From Thiobacillus denitrificans (GTDB lineage: Bacteria > Pseudomonadota > Gammaproteobacteria > Burkholderiales > Thiobacillaceae), in contig NZ_LDUG01000008.1 of NCBI RefSeq assembly GCF_001530125.1, positions 1-64,000 on the forward strand: a stretch of DNA of 64,000 bases, read 5' to 3'. The position numbers and the translations under genes were made by a program. Of the stretch, positions 35,000 through 44,118 are shown in pieces (the first letter of the stretch is position 1; the number at the start of each line of letters is the position of its first letter). Below the pieces are notes generated by a model. That model worked only from the letters and a program-made list of their open reading frames with translations. It ran no database searches and had not been told where the DNA came from.

Positions 35000-35434
35000 T
35001 CAGGTCTCGCCGAGTTTGAGGTCCAGACAGCGCAGATAAGCCGCCGAATCAAACGCCGTCTGGTAGCGCTGAACCTGCCAGATCATCTCGGCCAGGCAGT
35101 CCATCACCGCGTGCTGGGCTTCCATCGCATCGCCATGCTGTTTCAGCAGGCGCTGGTAGCGGTCGCGGATGCCCGGCGGCTGGTCGACCGACAGCTGCTC
35201 ACTGATGGCGAGGTGGATCGACAGGTGCAGAAAGGGGTTGGTCTCGCCGGATTCCGGCTGGTAATCCCGTTCGATATAACGATCAGGCTGATCGAGCAGG
35301 TCGTGGTATTCGGGGTGCGCCAGCACGGCGTCGAGCGCCGGCAGTTCAGCGCCCGTCAGCGGCTGCCCGGCACGGTATTTTGCCCACACGTCGAAGAAGA
35401 ACTGGCGAACCTGGTCGCGGCTTGGATTAAACAT
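35000..35434 (-). CDS. DUF1841-family protein
   Basis: A 144-residue protein, MFNPSRDQVRQFFFDVWAKY, with NPFLHLSIHLAISEQLSVDQP and HAVMDCLAEMIWQVQR. These are hallmarks of the DUF1841 family, of unknown function and found in beta- and gammaproteobacteria. The ATG at 35434 shares a base with the nth stop (TAATG). It is the last gene of the leftward rnf-nth run. Confidence 0.85.
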   Translation of the reverse strand: MFNPSRDQVRQFFFDVWAKYRAGQPLTGAELPALDAVLAHPEYHDLLDQPDRYIERDYQPESGETNPFLHLSIHLAISEQLSVDQPPGIRDRYQRLLKQHGDAMEAQHAVMDCLAEMIWQVQRYQTAFDSAAYLRCLDLKLGET

Positions 35435-36198
35435 TAGCCGGTTTGGGTGGGCGCAGCCCGACGTTTGCTCCCTCCCCCGTTCGGGGGGAGGGTTGGGGAG
35501 AGGGAGGCGGAGCCATCGGTTTGGGCCTGGCGTTTGCGCCCGCCTCCGCTTGCGGGAGCAGGAGCGGGCCATGTCTTGCCCTTGTACTCGCACAGGTCCG
35601 CAATGAGGCACTCGCCGCATCTGGGCTTTCTGGCCTGGCACACATAGCGCCCGTGCAGGATCAGCCAGTGATGCGCGTCGATGCGGAATTCATCCGGGAT
35701 GGTCTTGAGCAGCTTCTTTTCCACCTCCAGTACGGTTTTGCCTGGGGCGAGGCCGGTGCGGTTGGCGACGCGGAAGATATGGGTGTCGACCGCCATGGTG
35801 GGCTGGCCGAACGCGGTGTTCAGAATGACGTTCGCAGTCTTGCGCCCCACGCCTGGTAGCGCCTCGAGCGCGGCACGGTCGACGGGCACCTGACTGCCGT
35901 GCAGCTCGATCAGCATTTTGCAAGCGGCGATAAGGTGGCGGGCCTTGCTCTTGTAGAGGCCGATCGTCTTGATGAACTCGGCAAGACCCGCTTCGTCCAG
36001 CGCGTAAATGGCTTCAGGCGTGTTGGCGACCGGAAACAGCCTGCGCGTCGCCAGGTTGACGCCCTTGTCGGTAGCTTGCGCCGACAGCACCACCGCCACC
36101 AGCAGCTCGAACGGCGTGCTGTATTCAAGCTCAGTGGTGGGGTGCGGATTGGCGGCGGCGAAGCGGTTGAATATTTCGCGACGTTTGGCGGCGTTCAT
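35434..36198 (-). CDS. nth: Endonuclease III with a repeat-derived C-terminal tail
   Basis: A 254-residue DNA glycosylase/AP lyase. LPGVGRKTANVIL is the helix-hairpin-helix with catalytic Lys, VDTHIFRVANR holds the catalytic Asp, and CQARKPRCGECLIADLC is the 4Fe-4S loop (C-x6-C-x2-C-x5-C). Standard enzymes end near here, about 211 residues; this one continues ~43 residues (PAPAPASGGGRKRQAQ... SLSPTLPPNGGG) encoded by a dispersed repeat. It is last in the rnf operon, as in Escherichia coli, and its stop overlaps the DUF1841 start. The tail is probably nonfunctional addition. Confidence 0.95.
   Translation of the reverse strand: MNAAKRREIFNRFAAANPHPTTELEYSTPFELLVAVVLSAQATDKGVNLATRRLFPVANTPEAIYALDEAGLAEFIKTIGLYKSKARHLIAACKMLIELHGSQVPVDRAALEALPGVGRKTANVILNTAFGQPTMAVDTHIFRVANRTGLAPGKTVLEVEKKLLKTIPDEFRIDAHHWLILHGRYVCQARKPRCGECLIADLCEYKGKTWPAPAPASGGGRKRQAQTDGSASLSPTLPPNGGGSKRRAAPTQTG
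35469..35506. repeat. G/C-rich hairpin repeat inside the 3' end of nth
   Basis: CTCCCTCCCCCGTTC and GGGGGGAGGGTTGGGGAG with a further AGGG form an imperfect hairpin. The encoded peptide SLSPTLPPNGGG resembles a common intergenic repeat of proteobacteria that here is translated as part of nth. Confidence 0.6.
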
Positions 36199-36229
36199 CG
36201 TTCGGCCCGGCGCCTTTTCAGCGGCGGCT

Positions 36230-36907
36230 TCATGCAGGCATCGGGGCGGCGGCATGGACCCGCCGCTCGGCGCGGGCCTTCTGCCAGTTGTTCACGGCGA
36301 TCAGCAGGCCCAGCGCGATGAAGGCGCCGGGCGGCAGGATGGCGAGCAGAAAGCCCTGGTAATCGGGCAGCACGTGCAGCACGAACTGTTTGGCCTCTTC
36401 GCCAAACACCAGGTCGATGCCGGACAACAGCGTGCCCTGGCCGGCGAGTTCGCGGATGCCGCCCAGCACCACCAGCACCATCGTCAGGCCCAGGCCCATC
36501 GCGACGGCGTCGACCACGCTGTGCAGCGGACGGTTCTTCGAGGCGAAGGCGTCGGCGCGCGCCAGCACGATGCAGTTGGTGGTGATGAGCGGAATGAAAA
36601 TCCCCAGCACCAGATACAGCGGGTGCACGAAAGCATTCATCAGCAGGTCGATCACCGTGACCAGCGCGGCGATGATGAGGACAAACACCGGGATGCGGAT
36701 TTCGTTCGGCACAAAATTGCGCACGCTCGACACCGCGCCGCTGGAGGCCGCCATCACCAGCGTCGTTGCCAGCCCCAGCGACAGCGCGTTGATGATGTTG
36801 TTGCTGATCGCCAGCAGCGGGCACAGGCCGAGCAGCTGCACCAGCCCGGTGTTCTGCTTGACGAGGCCGTTATGGAACAGGCTGCGGAATTCGTTCATCG
36901 TCATCAT
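36230..36907 (-). CDS. rnfE: Rnf electron transport complex subunit E
   Basis: A 225-residue membrane protein. LVQLLGLCPLLAISNNIINALSLG and FIPLITTNCIVLARADAFAS are typical of RnfE/RsxE, a close relative of RnfA. Six hydrophobic segments are visible. ATG at 36907 overlaps the rnfG stop (ATGA) and is preceded by AGGAG. It forms, with RnfA and D, the membrane core of the ion-pumping ferredoxin:NAD oxidoreductase. A short gap leads to nth. Confidence 0.95.
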   Translation of the reverse strand: MMTMNEFRSLFHNGLVKQNTGLVQLLGLCPLLAISNNIINALSLGLATTLVMAASSGAVSSVRNFVPNEIRIPVFVLIIAALVTVIDLLMNAFVHPLYLVLGIFIPLITTNCIVLARADAFASKNRPLHSVVDAVAMGLGLTMVLVVLGGIRELAGQGTLLSGIDLVFGEEAKQFVLHVLPDYQGFLLAILPPGAFIALGLLIAVNNWQKARAERRVHAAAPMPA

Positions 36908-37560
36908 GCGATTTTCTCCTTGGCTGGCGGTGGTGCGACGAATGCCGCGCGATGCCGTGCGAAATAATCGAGCGCGTTCCTGACGGCCTTGACCACCGCG
37001 CGCGGGGTGATGGTGGCGCCGGCGCGGGCGTCGAAGGCGCCGCCGTCCTTGGCGACTTTCCAGTGCTTGGGCGCCGGGTTCGTCAGCGACTTGTCGGCAA
37101 ACTGGTCGATCCACGCGCTCTTGGCGCGATCGATGTAATCGCCCAGGCCCGGCGTTTCGCGGTGGGCGGTGACGCGCACGCCGGTCACGTTGCCGTCGAT
37201 GCCAATGCCGATCAGCAGGGCGATGTCGCCACTGTAGCCGTCCGGTGCGATCGCTTCCAGCACCACGGCGGTGACCGCGTCGCCGCGGCGGGCGATCCAT
37301 CTGGCCGAGGGCTGGCGGGTGCCCAGCAGGTCATCCGGCAGCACGCTTTGCTGGCTGGCTAGCAGGTCGTTGTCGTACAGCGCGGCGGGCAGCACCTGGT
37401 TGATGAGCGCGAGTTTTTCGGCCTGCTGGCTGCGGGTGATGGTCGGTTCGGTGCGGTCGTGGGTAAACGCCAGCATGGCGGTGCCGAAGAGCGCGAACAC
37501 GAACAGGATGGTGCCGGTGCGCAGCGCATTCTTCAGGGCAAACTGAATTGGCGATGTCAT
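36904..37560 (-). CDS. rnfG: Rnf electron transport complex subunit G
   Basis: A 218-residue protein with one N-terminal membrane helix (TGTILFVFALFGTAMLAFT) and a soluble periplasmic FMN-binding domain. GDYIDRAKSAWIDQFADKS and GGAFDARAGATITPRAVVKAV are present; the Thr in GATIT is the covalent FMN site of this family. Start ATG at 37560 overlaps the rnfD stop by four bases. The upstream part of the longer open frame is a shadow. Confidence 0.94.
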   Translation of the reverse strand: MTSPIQFALKNALRTGTILFVFALFGTAMLAFTHDRTEPTITRSQQAEKLALINQVLPAALYDNDLLASQQSVLPDDLLGTRQPSARWIARRGDAVTAVVLEAIAPDGYSGDIALLIGIGIDGNVTGVRVTAHRETPGLGDYIDRAKSAWIDQFADKSLTNPAPKHWKVAKDGGAFDARAGATITPRAVVKAVRNALDYFARHRAAFVAPPPAKEKIA

Positions 37561-38591
37561 GCCTGCGGTTCCTTGCCTTTGCGTGCCCCGCCATAAACGC
37601 GCGGTTGGGTGTACTGGTCGATCAGCGGCACGGCGAGGTTCAGCAGCAGGATCGCGAAGGCCACGCCGTCCGGGTAGCCGCCCCAGGTGCGGATGACGAT
37701 GGTGAGGAAGCCTGCGCCGAGGCCGAAAATCAGCTTGCCGCGCGGCGTCGTCGCGCCGGAAACGGGGTCGGTGGCGATGAAGAAGGCGCCCAGCATCACC
37801 GACGGCGCGAACAGGTGGAACCACGGCGCGCCGAAGCGCCCGGCGTCGAAGAAATGCAGGAAGCCGGCGGTGAGCCAGACGCCGGCGAGAAACGCCAGCG
37901 GCACGTGCCAGCTGATGATGCGCAGCGCCCACAGCACGAGGCCGCCGAGCAGGAACGCCGCCGCCAGCCACTCGAAGCCGGTGCCGCCGTAGTGGCCGAA
38001 AATCGGCTGTGTCATCACTTCGTCCACGGTCAACTGCTGCAGCAGGCCGGTTCGCAGCGCATCCAGCGGGGTGGCCATGGTGACGGCGTCGAGCGTGGTT
38101 TTGGGGACGTCGCCGCCGAAAATCACCGTTGCGCTCTGCTCCAGCGTGAGGGAGGCCGAGGTCAGTTCGAGCGGCCCCGCCCACTGTGTCATCTGCAGCG
38201 GGAACGACACGATCAGCACCGCGTAGCCCACCATCGCCGGGTTGAAGATGTTCTGCCCCAGTCCGCCATACAGGTGCTTGGCGACCACGATGGCGAACAG
38301 CGTGCCGGTGACGATCAGCCACCACGGCGCCAGCGCAGGCAGCGACAAGGCCAGCAGCCAGGCGGTGACGATGGCGGAGAGATCGAGGAGGAAGGGCTTG
38401 GCCGGATAGCCGCGTGCCTTCAGCATTGCGGCTTCGCCCGCCAGCGCGGTGACGGTGGCGAGCGCAAGCGTCACCAGAATGCCCGGCCCGAACAGCCAGA
38501 CATACACCGCGATGCCCGGGAGCAGGGCCGCCAGCACCCAGGCCATGACCTGGGTGACGCTACTGCGGTCGAGAATGAAAGGAGCGGGCAT
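37557..38591 (-). CDS. rnfD: Rnf electron transport complex subunit D
   Basis: A 344-residue polytopic protein of the RnfD/NqrB family. FGGLGQN-like YGGLGQNIFNPAMVGYA and AVTMATPLDALRTG (with the Thr position for covalent FMN) are conserved, as is PVSGATTPRGKLIFGLG. The ATG at 38591 starts MPAPFILDRSSV; an upstream frame reads into the repeat and is rejected. It belongs to the contiguous rnfABCDGE cluster. Confidence 0.94.
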   Translation of the reverse strand: MPAPFILDRSSVTQVMAWVLAALLPGIAVYVWLFGPGILVTLALATVTALAGEAAMLKARGYPAKPFLLDLSAIVTAWLLALSLPALAPWWLIVTGTLFAIVVAKHLYGGLGQNIFNPAMVGYAVLIVSFPLQMTQWAGPLELTSASLTLEQSATVIFGGDVPKTTLDAVTMATPLDALRTGLLQQLTVDEVMTQPIFGHYGGTGFEWLAAAFLLGGLVLWALRIISWHVPLAFLAGVWLTAGFLHFFDAGRFGAPWFHLFAPSVMLGAFFIATDPVSGATTPRGKLIFGLGAGFLTIVIRTWGGYPDGVAFAILLLNLAVPLIDQYTQPRVYGGARKGKEPQA

Positions 38592-38637
38592 GGATTGTTT
38601 TCTTTTCTGACGCCTGAAGGAAATTCTGATTAATCCC

Positions 38638-38723
38638 GTCATCGCGAGGCCCGCAGGGCCGTGGCGATCCAGAGCTGATTGATGCCGCTGGCATTCTGGA
38701 TTGCTTCGCTACGCTCGCAATGA
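38638..38723. repeat. GTCATTGCGAGG-type hairpin repeat, copy 1
   Basis: Left arm GTCATCGCGAGGC... GGCGATCCAGA and right arm CTGGATTGCTTCGCTACGCT-CGCAATGAC pair as an imperfect long hairpin. CTGATTAAT precedes it, as at copy 2 (56341). It fills the rnfC-rnfD gap. Confidence 0.7.
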
Positions 38724-38749
38724 CAAGGAATGAATGGTTATGCATTTCC

Positions 38750-40450
38750 TTAATTCTTCTCTTGGGTGTCAAGCGGCTGGCGCGCCTGTTCGAGGATTTT
38801 AGCCCGGCGTGCCTCGATTTCCTCGATCTCGCGCCGGGTGTCGGGCGACAGTTGGTCGGTGTTCTTTGGGGCAAGCTCGGCCTTTTTCGCCTGCGCGCGC
38901 GCCAGCGCAGCCGCGATCAGCGCTTTCTTGGCGTCGGCGTCGCTGGGTGCGGCGCCCTCGGCCGCGGGGGCTGCAGCGAGTTCGGCGCGCCGCGTTTGAT
39001 CCTGCGCAGCTTGCGCCCGCGCGGCCTGCGCCTTGGCGGCGAGCTTCTCGGCCTTTTCCTTCTTCTCGCGCTCCAGCCGGAACTGGCGGAATTCGTGGCG
39101 TTCGCGCGCCAGGTCGGCAGCGCGCTTTTCCTTTTCGCGCGCCCAGATCTCGCTCTTGGCGTAGCGATAGAAATCGACCAGCGGGATATGGCTGGGGCAG
39201 ACATAGCTGCAGCCGCCGCATTCGATGCAGTCGAACAGGTGATATTCCTGTGCGTGGCCGAAGTCGCCGGCCTTGGCAAAGCGGAACAGTTCCTGCGGCT
39301 GCAGTTCGGCCGGGCAGACATCGGCGCAGCGGGTGCAGCGGATGCATGGCAGGGCTTTAGGCAGCGGCGGGAACAGCTCGTTTGACTGCACCAGGATGCA
39401 GTTGGTGGCCTTGACCACCGGCACCTCCAGGTTCGGCATCGGCACGCCCATCATCGGGCCGCCCATCAGCACGCCGGTGGTGCCGTCGCGGTCGCCTGCC
39501 AGCGTGATCAGCGTGTGCATCGGGGTGCCGATCAGCACCCCGAAATTCTGCCGGCGCAGTACGTGGCCGGTGACCGTGACCAGGCGCGAAATAAGCGGTT
39601 CGCCGTGGTGCACCGCACGCGCCAGCGCATGGGCGGTGCCGACGTTGAACACCTGGATGCCGATGTCGGTGGACAGCTTGCCGGAGGGGACTTGCTTGCC
39701 GGTGAGCGTCTCGATCATTTGCTTGGCGCCGCCGCCGGGGTAGATCGTCGGCACGGCGACGACTTCCACTGCAAAATCCACTTTTTGTGCGGCGGCCTGC
39801 ATCGCGGCGATGGCTTCGGGCTTGTTGTCCTCGATGCCGACCAGAATTTCCGTGCTGCCCAGCAGATGCCGCATCACCGCCACGCCCTGCAGGATTTCGT
39901 CGGCGTGGTGGCGCATCAGCGCGTCATCGCAGGTGATCCACGGCTCGCATTCGCCGCCGTTGAGGATGAGTGTGGGGCAGTGGTGTGCCGTGCCGGGGTC
40001 GAGTTTGACTGCGCTGGGAAACACCGCGCCACCGAGACCGGTCAATCCCATGTCGCGCAGTTGCATGCGCAGCTCGGCCGGCGCCATCGTCCGGTAATCG
40101 AGCGGCGCGTGGTCTATCCATTCGTCGCGGCCGTCGGTTTCGAGGGTGATGCACAGGTCGGGCAGGCCGGAGATATGCGGAACCGGCTGCAGGCCGATCG
40201 CGGTGACCACGCCCGAACTCGATGCATGGACGGCTGCGGAAATATAACCATCTGCCGCACCGATCATCTGCCCTTTCAGTACCCGATCGCCCACGTTGAC
40301 CACCGGCTTGGCCGCTTGGCCGATGTGCTGGCGCAGCGGGATGACCAGTTTTCTGGGCAGCGGCGCGGCATGAATCGGGTGGGTGCTCGATTCCGACTTG
40401 TGCTCGGGCGGGTGCACGCCGCCCTTGAATCTGAACAATTCTCGGCTCAT
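38750..40450 (-). CDS. rnfC: Rnf electron transport complex subunit C
   Basis: A 566-residue protein. The N-terminus MSRELFRFKGGVHPPEHK is typical. The NADH/FMN region includes LILNGGECEPWITCDDALM. Two 4Fe-4S motifs follow: CIRCTRCADVCPAELQP and CIECGGCSYVCPSHIPL. The last ~110 residues are Ala/Lys/Glu-rich and likely helical, as in longer RnfC proteins. It is the NADH-facing subunit. Confidence 0.95.
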   Translation of the reverse strand: MSRELFRFKGGVHPPEHKSESSTHPIHAAPLPRKLVIPLRQHIGQAAKPVVNVGDRVLKGQMIGAADGYISAAVHASSSGVVTAIGLQPVPHISGLPDLCITLETDGRDEWIDHAPLDYRTMAPAELRMQLRDMGLTGLGGAVFPSAVKLDPGTAHHCPTLILNGGECEPWITCDDALMRHHADEILQGVAVMRHLLGSTEILVGIEDNKPEAIAAMQAAAQKVDFAVEVVAVPTIYPGGGAKQMIETLTGKQVPSGKLSTDIGIQVFNVGTAHALARAVHHGEPLISRLVTVTGHVLRRQNFGVLIGTPMHTLITLAGDRDGTTGVLMGGPMMGVPMPNLEVPVVKATNCILVQSNELFPPLPKALPCIRCTRCADVCPAELQPQELFRFAKAGDFGHAQEYHLFDCIECGGCSYVCPSHIPLVDFYRYAKSEIWAREKEKRAADLARERHEFRQFRLEREKKEKAEKLAAKAQAARAQAAQDQTRRAELAAAPAAEGAAPSDADAKKALIAAALARAQAKKAELAPKNTDQLSPDTRREIEEIEARRAKILEQARQPLDTQEKN

Positions 40451-40547
40451 GCGACTTCCCCCTCCGGCAAGATGGCGAAAGGGCGCTCGCCATCGCGTCG
40501 GGGGAGGCGCGCATTCGCAGCCACTCGCACGTTCCGAGGCTCGCTGC

Positions 40548-41099
40548 TCATGCGACGCGCTTCAACTCGATCACCGGATGCTTCCATTTCCAGTGCGGCA
40601 GGTCTTCGGCGAGCGGCACCATCGAGATGCAGTCGACCGGGCACGGCGGCAGGCACAACTCGCAGCCGGTGCATTCGGCGGCGATGATGGTATGCATCTG
40701 CTTGGCCGCGCCGGAAATCGCGTCGACCGGGCAGGCCTGGATGCACAGGGTGCAGCCGATGCAGATCTGTTCGTCGATGAAAGCCACCGATTTCGGCTTG
40801 GGCGTGCCATGGGTTTCGTCGAGCGACTTGGGTTCCACGCCGAGCAGTTCGGCCAGTTTTTTCACCCCTTCCTCGCCGCCCGGCGGGCACTGGTTGATGT
40901 CGGCTTCGCCCTTGGCAATCGCTTCGGCATAGGGCCGGCAGCCGGGGAAGCCGCACTGCCCGCACTGCGTCTGCGGCAGGATGGCGTCGATTTTTTCCGC
41001 CAGCGGGTTGCCCTCCACCTTGAAGCGGATCGCCGACCAGCCGAGCACCAGGCCGATCACCACCGCGATGCCGACCATCACCAGAATGGCAGTGAGCAT
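40548..41099 (-). CDS. rnfB: Rnf electron transport complex subunit B
   Basis: A 183-residue protein with one N-terminal membrane helix, a [13 protein letters not shown] cluster motif and two 4Fe-4S ferredoxin motifs ([16 protein letters not shown] and [16 protein letters not shown]). It is the iron-sulfur entry subunit of Rnf. The start overlaps the rnfA stop as TAATG. A 97-base gap with a small hairpin separates it from rnfC. Confidence 0.95.
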   Translation of the reverse strand: MLTAILVMVGIAVVIGLVLGWSAIRFKVEGNPLAEKIDAILPQTQCGQCGFPGCRPYAEAIAKGEADINQCPPGGEEGVKKLAELLGVEPKSLDETHGTPKPKSVAFIDEQICIGCTLCIQACPVDAISGAAKQMHTIIAAECTGCELCLPPCPVDCISMVPLAEDLPHWKWKHPVIELKRVA

Positions 41100-41701
41100 T
41101 ATTTCACCAGCCCGGAGAAGCCCATGAAGGCGAGCGACATCAGCCCCGCGGTGATCATCGCAATGCTGGTGCCCTTGAACGGCGCAGGGACATCACACGT
41201 CTCCAGCCGTTCGCGGATGCCGGCAAACAGGATCAGCACCAGGGTGAAGCCGAGCGCCCCGCCGGCGCCGAAAAATAGAGATTCGACAAAATTGTGCTGC
41301 GCCTGCGCGTTCAGCAGCGGAATCCCCAGCACCGCGCAGTTGGTGGTGATCAGCGGCAGATAGATGCCCAGCACCTGGTACAGCACCGGGCTGGTCTTGT
41401 GGATGAACATCTCGGTGAACTGCACGATGCCGGCAATCACCACGATGAACGACAGCGTGCGCAGATAGATCAGTTCGGTGCCGAGCAGGTATTCGTTGAC
41501 GAGATAACTCGCGCCGGACGCCAGCGTCAACACGAAGGCCGTCGCCAGCCCCATGCCGATCGCCGCTTCCAGCTTTTTCGACACGCCCATGAAGGGACAC
41601 AGGCCGAGAATCTTGGCCATCACGATGTTGTTCACGAACACCGTGGAAATGAGGATGAGGAGGTAGGTTTCCAAAGCAGGCAGCCCGACGCAATGACGCA
41701 T
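41099..41701 (-). CDS. rnfA: Rnf electron transport complex subunit A
   Basis: A 200-residue membrane protein. [20 protein letters not shown] and [20 protein letters not shown] are diagnostic of RnfA/RsxA, as is [18 protein letters not shown]. The family usually starts at the ETYLL segment. Here the ATG at 41701 adds ten residues ([10 protein letters not shown]); a TTG at 41674 directly before ETYLL is an alternative start. It is the first gene of the rnfABCDGE-nth operon. Confidence 0.93.
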   Translation of the reverse strand: MRHCVGLPALETYLLILISTVFVNNIVMAKILGLCPFMGVSKKLEAAIGMGLATAFVLTLASGASYLVNEYLLGTELIYLRTLSFIVVIAGIVQFTEMFIHKTSPVLYQVLGIYLPLITTNCAVLGIPLLNAQAQHNFVESLFFGAGGALGFTLVLILFAGIRERLETCDVPAPFKGTSIAMITAGLMSLAFMGFSGLVK

Positions 41702-41817
41702 TATCCGCTGATGTGGTGGTGGGGTTCAACCCTGTCCGCGCAGCGTGTTTAACGAAGATCAAGCCGATACTCGGGGTATCCGTAATCAGCTCGCGAGGTG
41801 TCGATGTACATCGAGGG

Positions 41818-43713
41818 TCAAATCTCGATCTGCGTGCCCAACTCGACCACCCGGTTGACGGGTAGTTTGAAAAACCGCATGGCCGATTCGGCGTTTTGCG
41901 CCATGGTCGCGAAAATGTTTTCTCGCCACAGTGCCATGCCAGGCATTTTGGTGGGGATCAGGGTTTCGCGAGACAGGAAGAAACTGGTTTCCATCATTGC
42001 GAAATGCAGGCCCAGGGCGTCACACAGTTGGAGCGCCTTGGGAATGTCCGGTTCCTCGCGGAAGCCGAAGCGGATTTCCAGTCGGTAAAAGCCGCTGCCC
42101 AGTTCGGTCAGGCGGATACGTTCCGCGTCGGGGATGCTGGGCACTTCTTCGGTGATGGCGCGCAGGATCACCACCCGTTCATGCAGCACCTTGTTATGCG
42201 ACAGGTTGTGCAGCAGGGCGTGGGGCACGCCTTTGCCGGTGGCGTGAAGAAAAATAGCGGTGCCCGATACACGCTGATGGTCGAAGGCGGTAATCCCCTC
42301 GATGAAGCTGGCAAGGTCGATGTCGTCGCTTTGCATGCGCTGTAAGAGCAGTTCGCGGCCGCGCTTCCAGGTGGTGAGCAGGGTAAAGATCACTAGCCCG
42401 ATGACCAGCGGAAACCAGCCGCCATGAACGACCTTGGGCACGTTGGCACCAAAGAAGGCGAGGTCGATGATGAGGAAAAAAGCCGCGCCGCTGATAACGG
42501 TGGGAAGCGACCATTTCCATAAGGCCCATGCCACGGTGAAGGCCAGAATGGTGTCAATCGCCATGGTACCGGTCACGGCGATGCCGTAGGCCGAGGCCAG
42601 GTTGCTGGAGGACTGGAAGCCCAGAATCAGCAGCGCAACACCGGCCAGCAGCGTCCAGTTGATGAAGGGAATATAGATTTGCCCTATGGCCTGATCCGAG
42701 GTGTGGCGCACCTGCATGCGTGGGAGATAACCGAGCAGGATGGCCTGGCGGGTGACGGAAAACGCGCCGGAGATCACCGCCTGCGAGGCGATGATGGTGG
42801 CTAGCGTCGCCAGCAAAATCATGGGGTAAAGCGCCCATTCCGGGGCCAGAAGATAAAAGGGATTTTTGGCGGCGGCGGGGTCGCGTAGCAGCAGGGCGCC
42901 CTGGCCCAGATAGTTGAGCGCCAGCGCGGGAAAGACAAATCCCAGCCAGGCATAACGAATGGGGCGTTTGCCGAAGTGGCCCATGTCGGCATACAGCGCT
43001 TCGCCGCCGGTGACGGCCAGCACCACCGCGCCAAGGATGACAAGGCCGGTGATGCCATGGGTTTGAAAGTAAGCGAATCCATTGAGCGGGTTGAACGCGG
43101 CCAGCACCGCGGGCGTCTCGGCAATGCTGAGCAGCCCCAGCAGGGCCAGCACGATGAACCAGAGAATCATGACCGGGCCGAATAGTTTTCCTACCAACGC
43201 GGTGCCCTGACTCTGGATCAGGAACAGCCCCACCAGCACGCTCAATGCAATCGGGATGATATAGTGATGCAAGGCAGGCGCGGCGACTTCCAGGCCTTCC
43301 ACGGCGGACAGCACCGAGATGGCAGGCGTGATCATGCTGTCGCCATAGAACAGCGCGGCGCCGAACAACCCCAGCGTGAGCAACACCCATTTGCGCCGCG
43401 AATTTGCGTGGAATAGCCGCTGGGTCAGCGCGATCAGCGCCATGATGCCGCCTTCGCCCTTGTTGTCGGCGCGCATGATGAAGAGCACGTATTTCAGCGA
43501 CACCACCAGGATCAGCGCCCACAGCATGAGCGAGAGCACCCCGAGGATATTGGCGGGATTGATGTCCGCGCCGTGTGGGCCATTGAAGGCTTCCTTCAGC
43601 GCATACAGCGGGCTGGTGCCGATATCCCCGAAGACCACGCCGACAGCGCCAAGGACCAAGGTGAGCAGTTTATTGTTTTGGGAATCGTTGTTCCGGGAAT
43701 GGGGGGCGCTCAT
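41818..43713 (-). CDS. kup: Kup-type potassium transporter
   Basis: A 631-residue protein. VVFGDIGTSPLYALKEAF, a K+-selective hydrophobic core of about 12 helices (GEGGIMALIALTQRL, YGDSMITPAISVLSAVEGLE, GQGALLLRDP) and a C-terminal soluble domain with RLEIRFGFREEPDIPKAL identify the KUP/HAK/KT family. It takes up potassium, probably with protons. It is a single gene; the downstream 116 bases before rnfA hold no gene. Confidence 0.95.
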   Translation of the reverse strand: MSAPHSRNNDSQNNKLLTLVLGAVGVVFGDIGTSPLYALKEAFNGPHGADINPANILGVLSLMLWALILVVSLKYVLFIMRADNKGEGGIMALIALTQRLFHANSRRKWVLLTLGLFGAALFYGDSMITPAISVLSAVEGLEVAAPALHHYIIPIALSVLVGLFLIQSQGTALVGKLFGPVMILWFIVLALLGLLSIAETPAVLAAFNPLNGFAYFQTHGITGLVILGAVVLAVTGGEALYADMGHFGKRPIRYAWLGFVFPALALNYLGQGALLLRDPAAAKNPFYLLAPEWALYPMILLATLATIIASQAVISGAFSVTRQAILLGYLPRMQVRHTSDQAIGQIYIPFINWTLLAGVALLILGFQSSSNLASAYGIAVTGTMAIDTILAFTVAWALWKWSLPTVISGAAFFLIIDLAFFGANVPKVVHGGWFPLVIGLVIFTLLTTWKRGRELLLQRMQSDDIDLASFIEGITAFDHQRVSGTAIFLHATGKGVPHALLHNLSHNKVLHERVVILRAITEEVPSIPDAERIRLTELGSGFYRLEIRFGFREEPDIPKALQLCDALGLHFAMMETSFFLSRETLIPTKMPGMALWRENIFATMAQNAESAMRFFKLPVNRVVELGTQIEI

Positions 43714-43850
43714 CGATTCTTGTTGTCGCGGCAGGAAGACCCGGTTGGGCGGTGGGCAATTCTAGACGGAATGGCTGTAAAGAGGGGAACCGTTCGGCAG
43801 CATGGACGACTAGGCGCCGAGGGCGCGTGACCTGAGCGCAGGCAATGCAG

Positions 43851-44000
43851 GAGATCACCAAGTACATCGATATCTTCTATAAACCGGCAGCGGAAACACG
43901 TACGCCCCGGCTACTGTCATCCGCCGCTTTCACACAGCGATTCTTTGAAAATCTGCTCGCTGCTTAACTCGTTGGACCCCACTATTTCCAACTGACCCCA
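43851..44000 (+). mobile_element. Remnant of an IS3-type transposase 3' end
   Basis: ITKYIDIFY (43854-43880) followed, after a one-base shift, by NRQRKHVRPGYCHPP resembles the C-terminal end of IS3-family OrfB (YxxxYNxxRxHxxLGYxxP). Downstream TTGGACCCCACTATTTCCAA-CTGACCCCA looks like an IS3-type terminal inverted repeat. No other part of the element remains. It occupies the otherwise empty 43714-44118 gap. Confidence 0.5.
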
Positions 44001-44118
44001 GGGGATGAGGATGTGGGTTTTCAAGGCAGGTCGGCCGAGGGTAGCTGACTATCTGCCGTGAAGGGCGCCAAATTCAAGCTGTTGTGGGTAGGGATATTGG
44101 AACTCCGGTCCGACTCGG

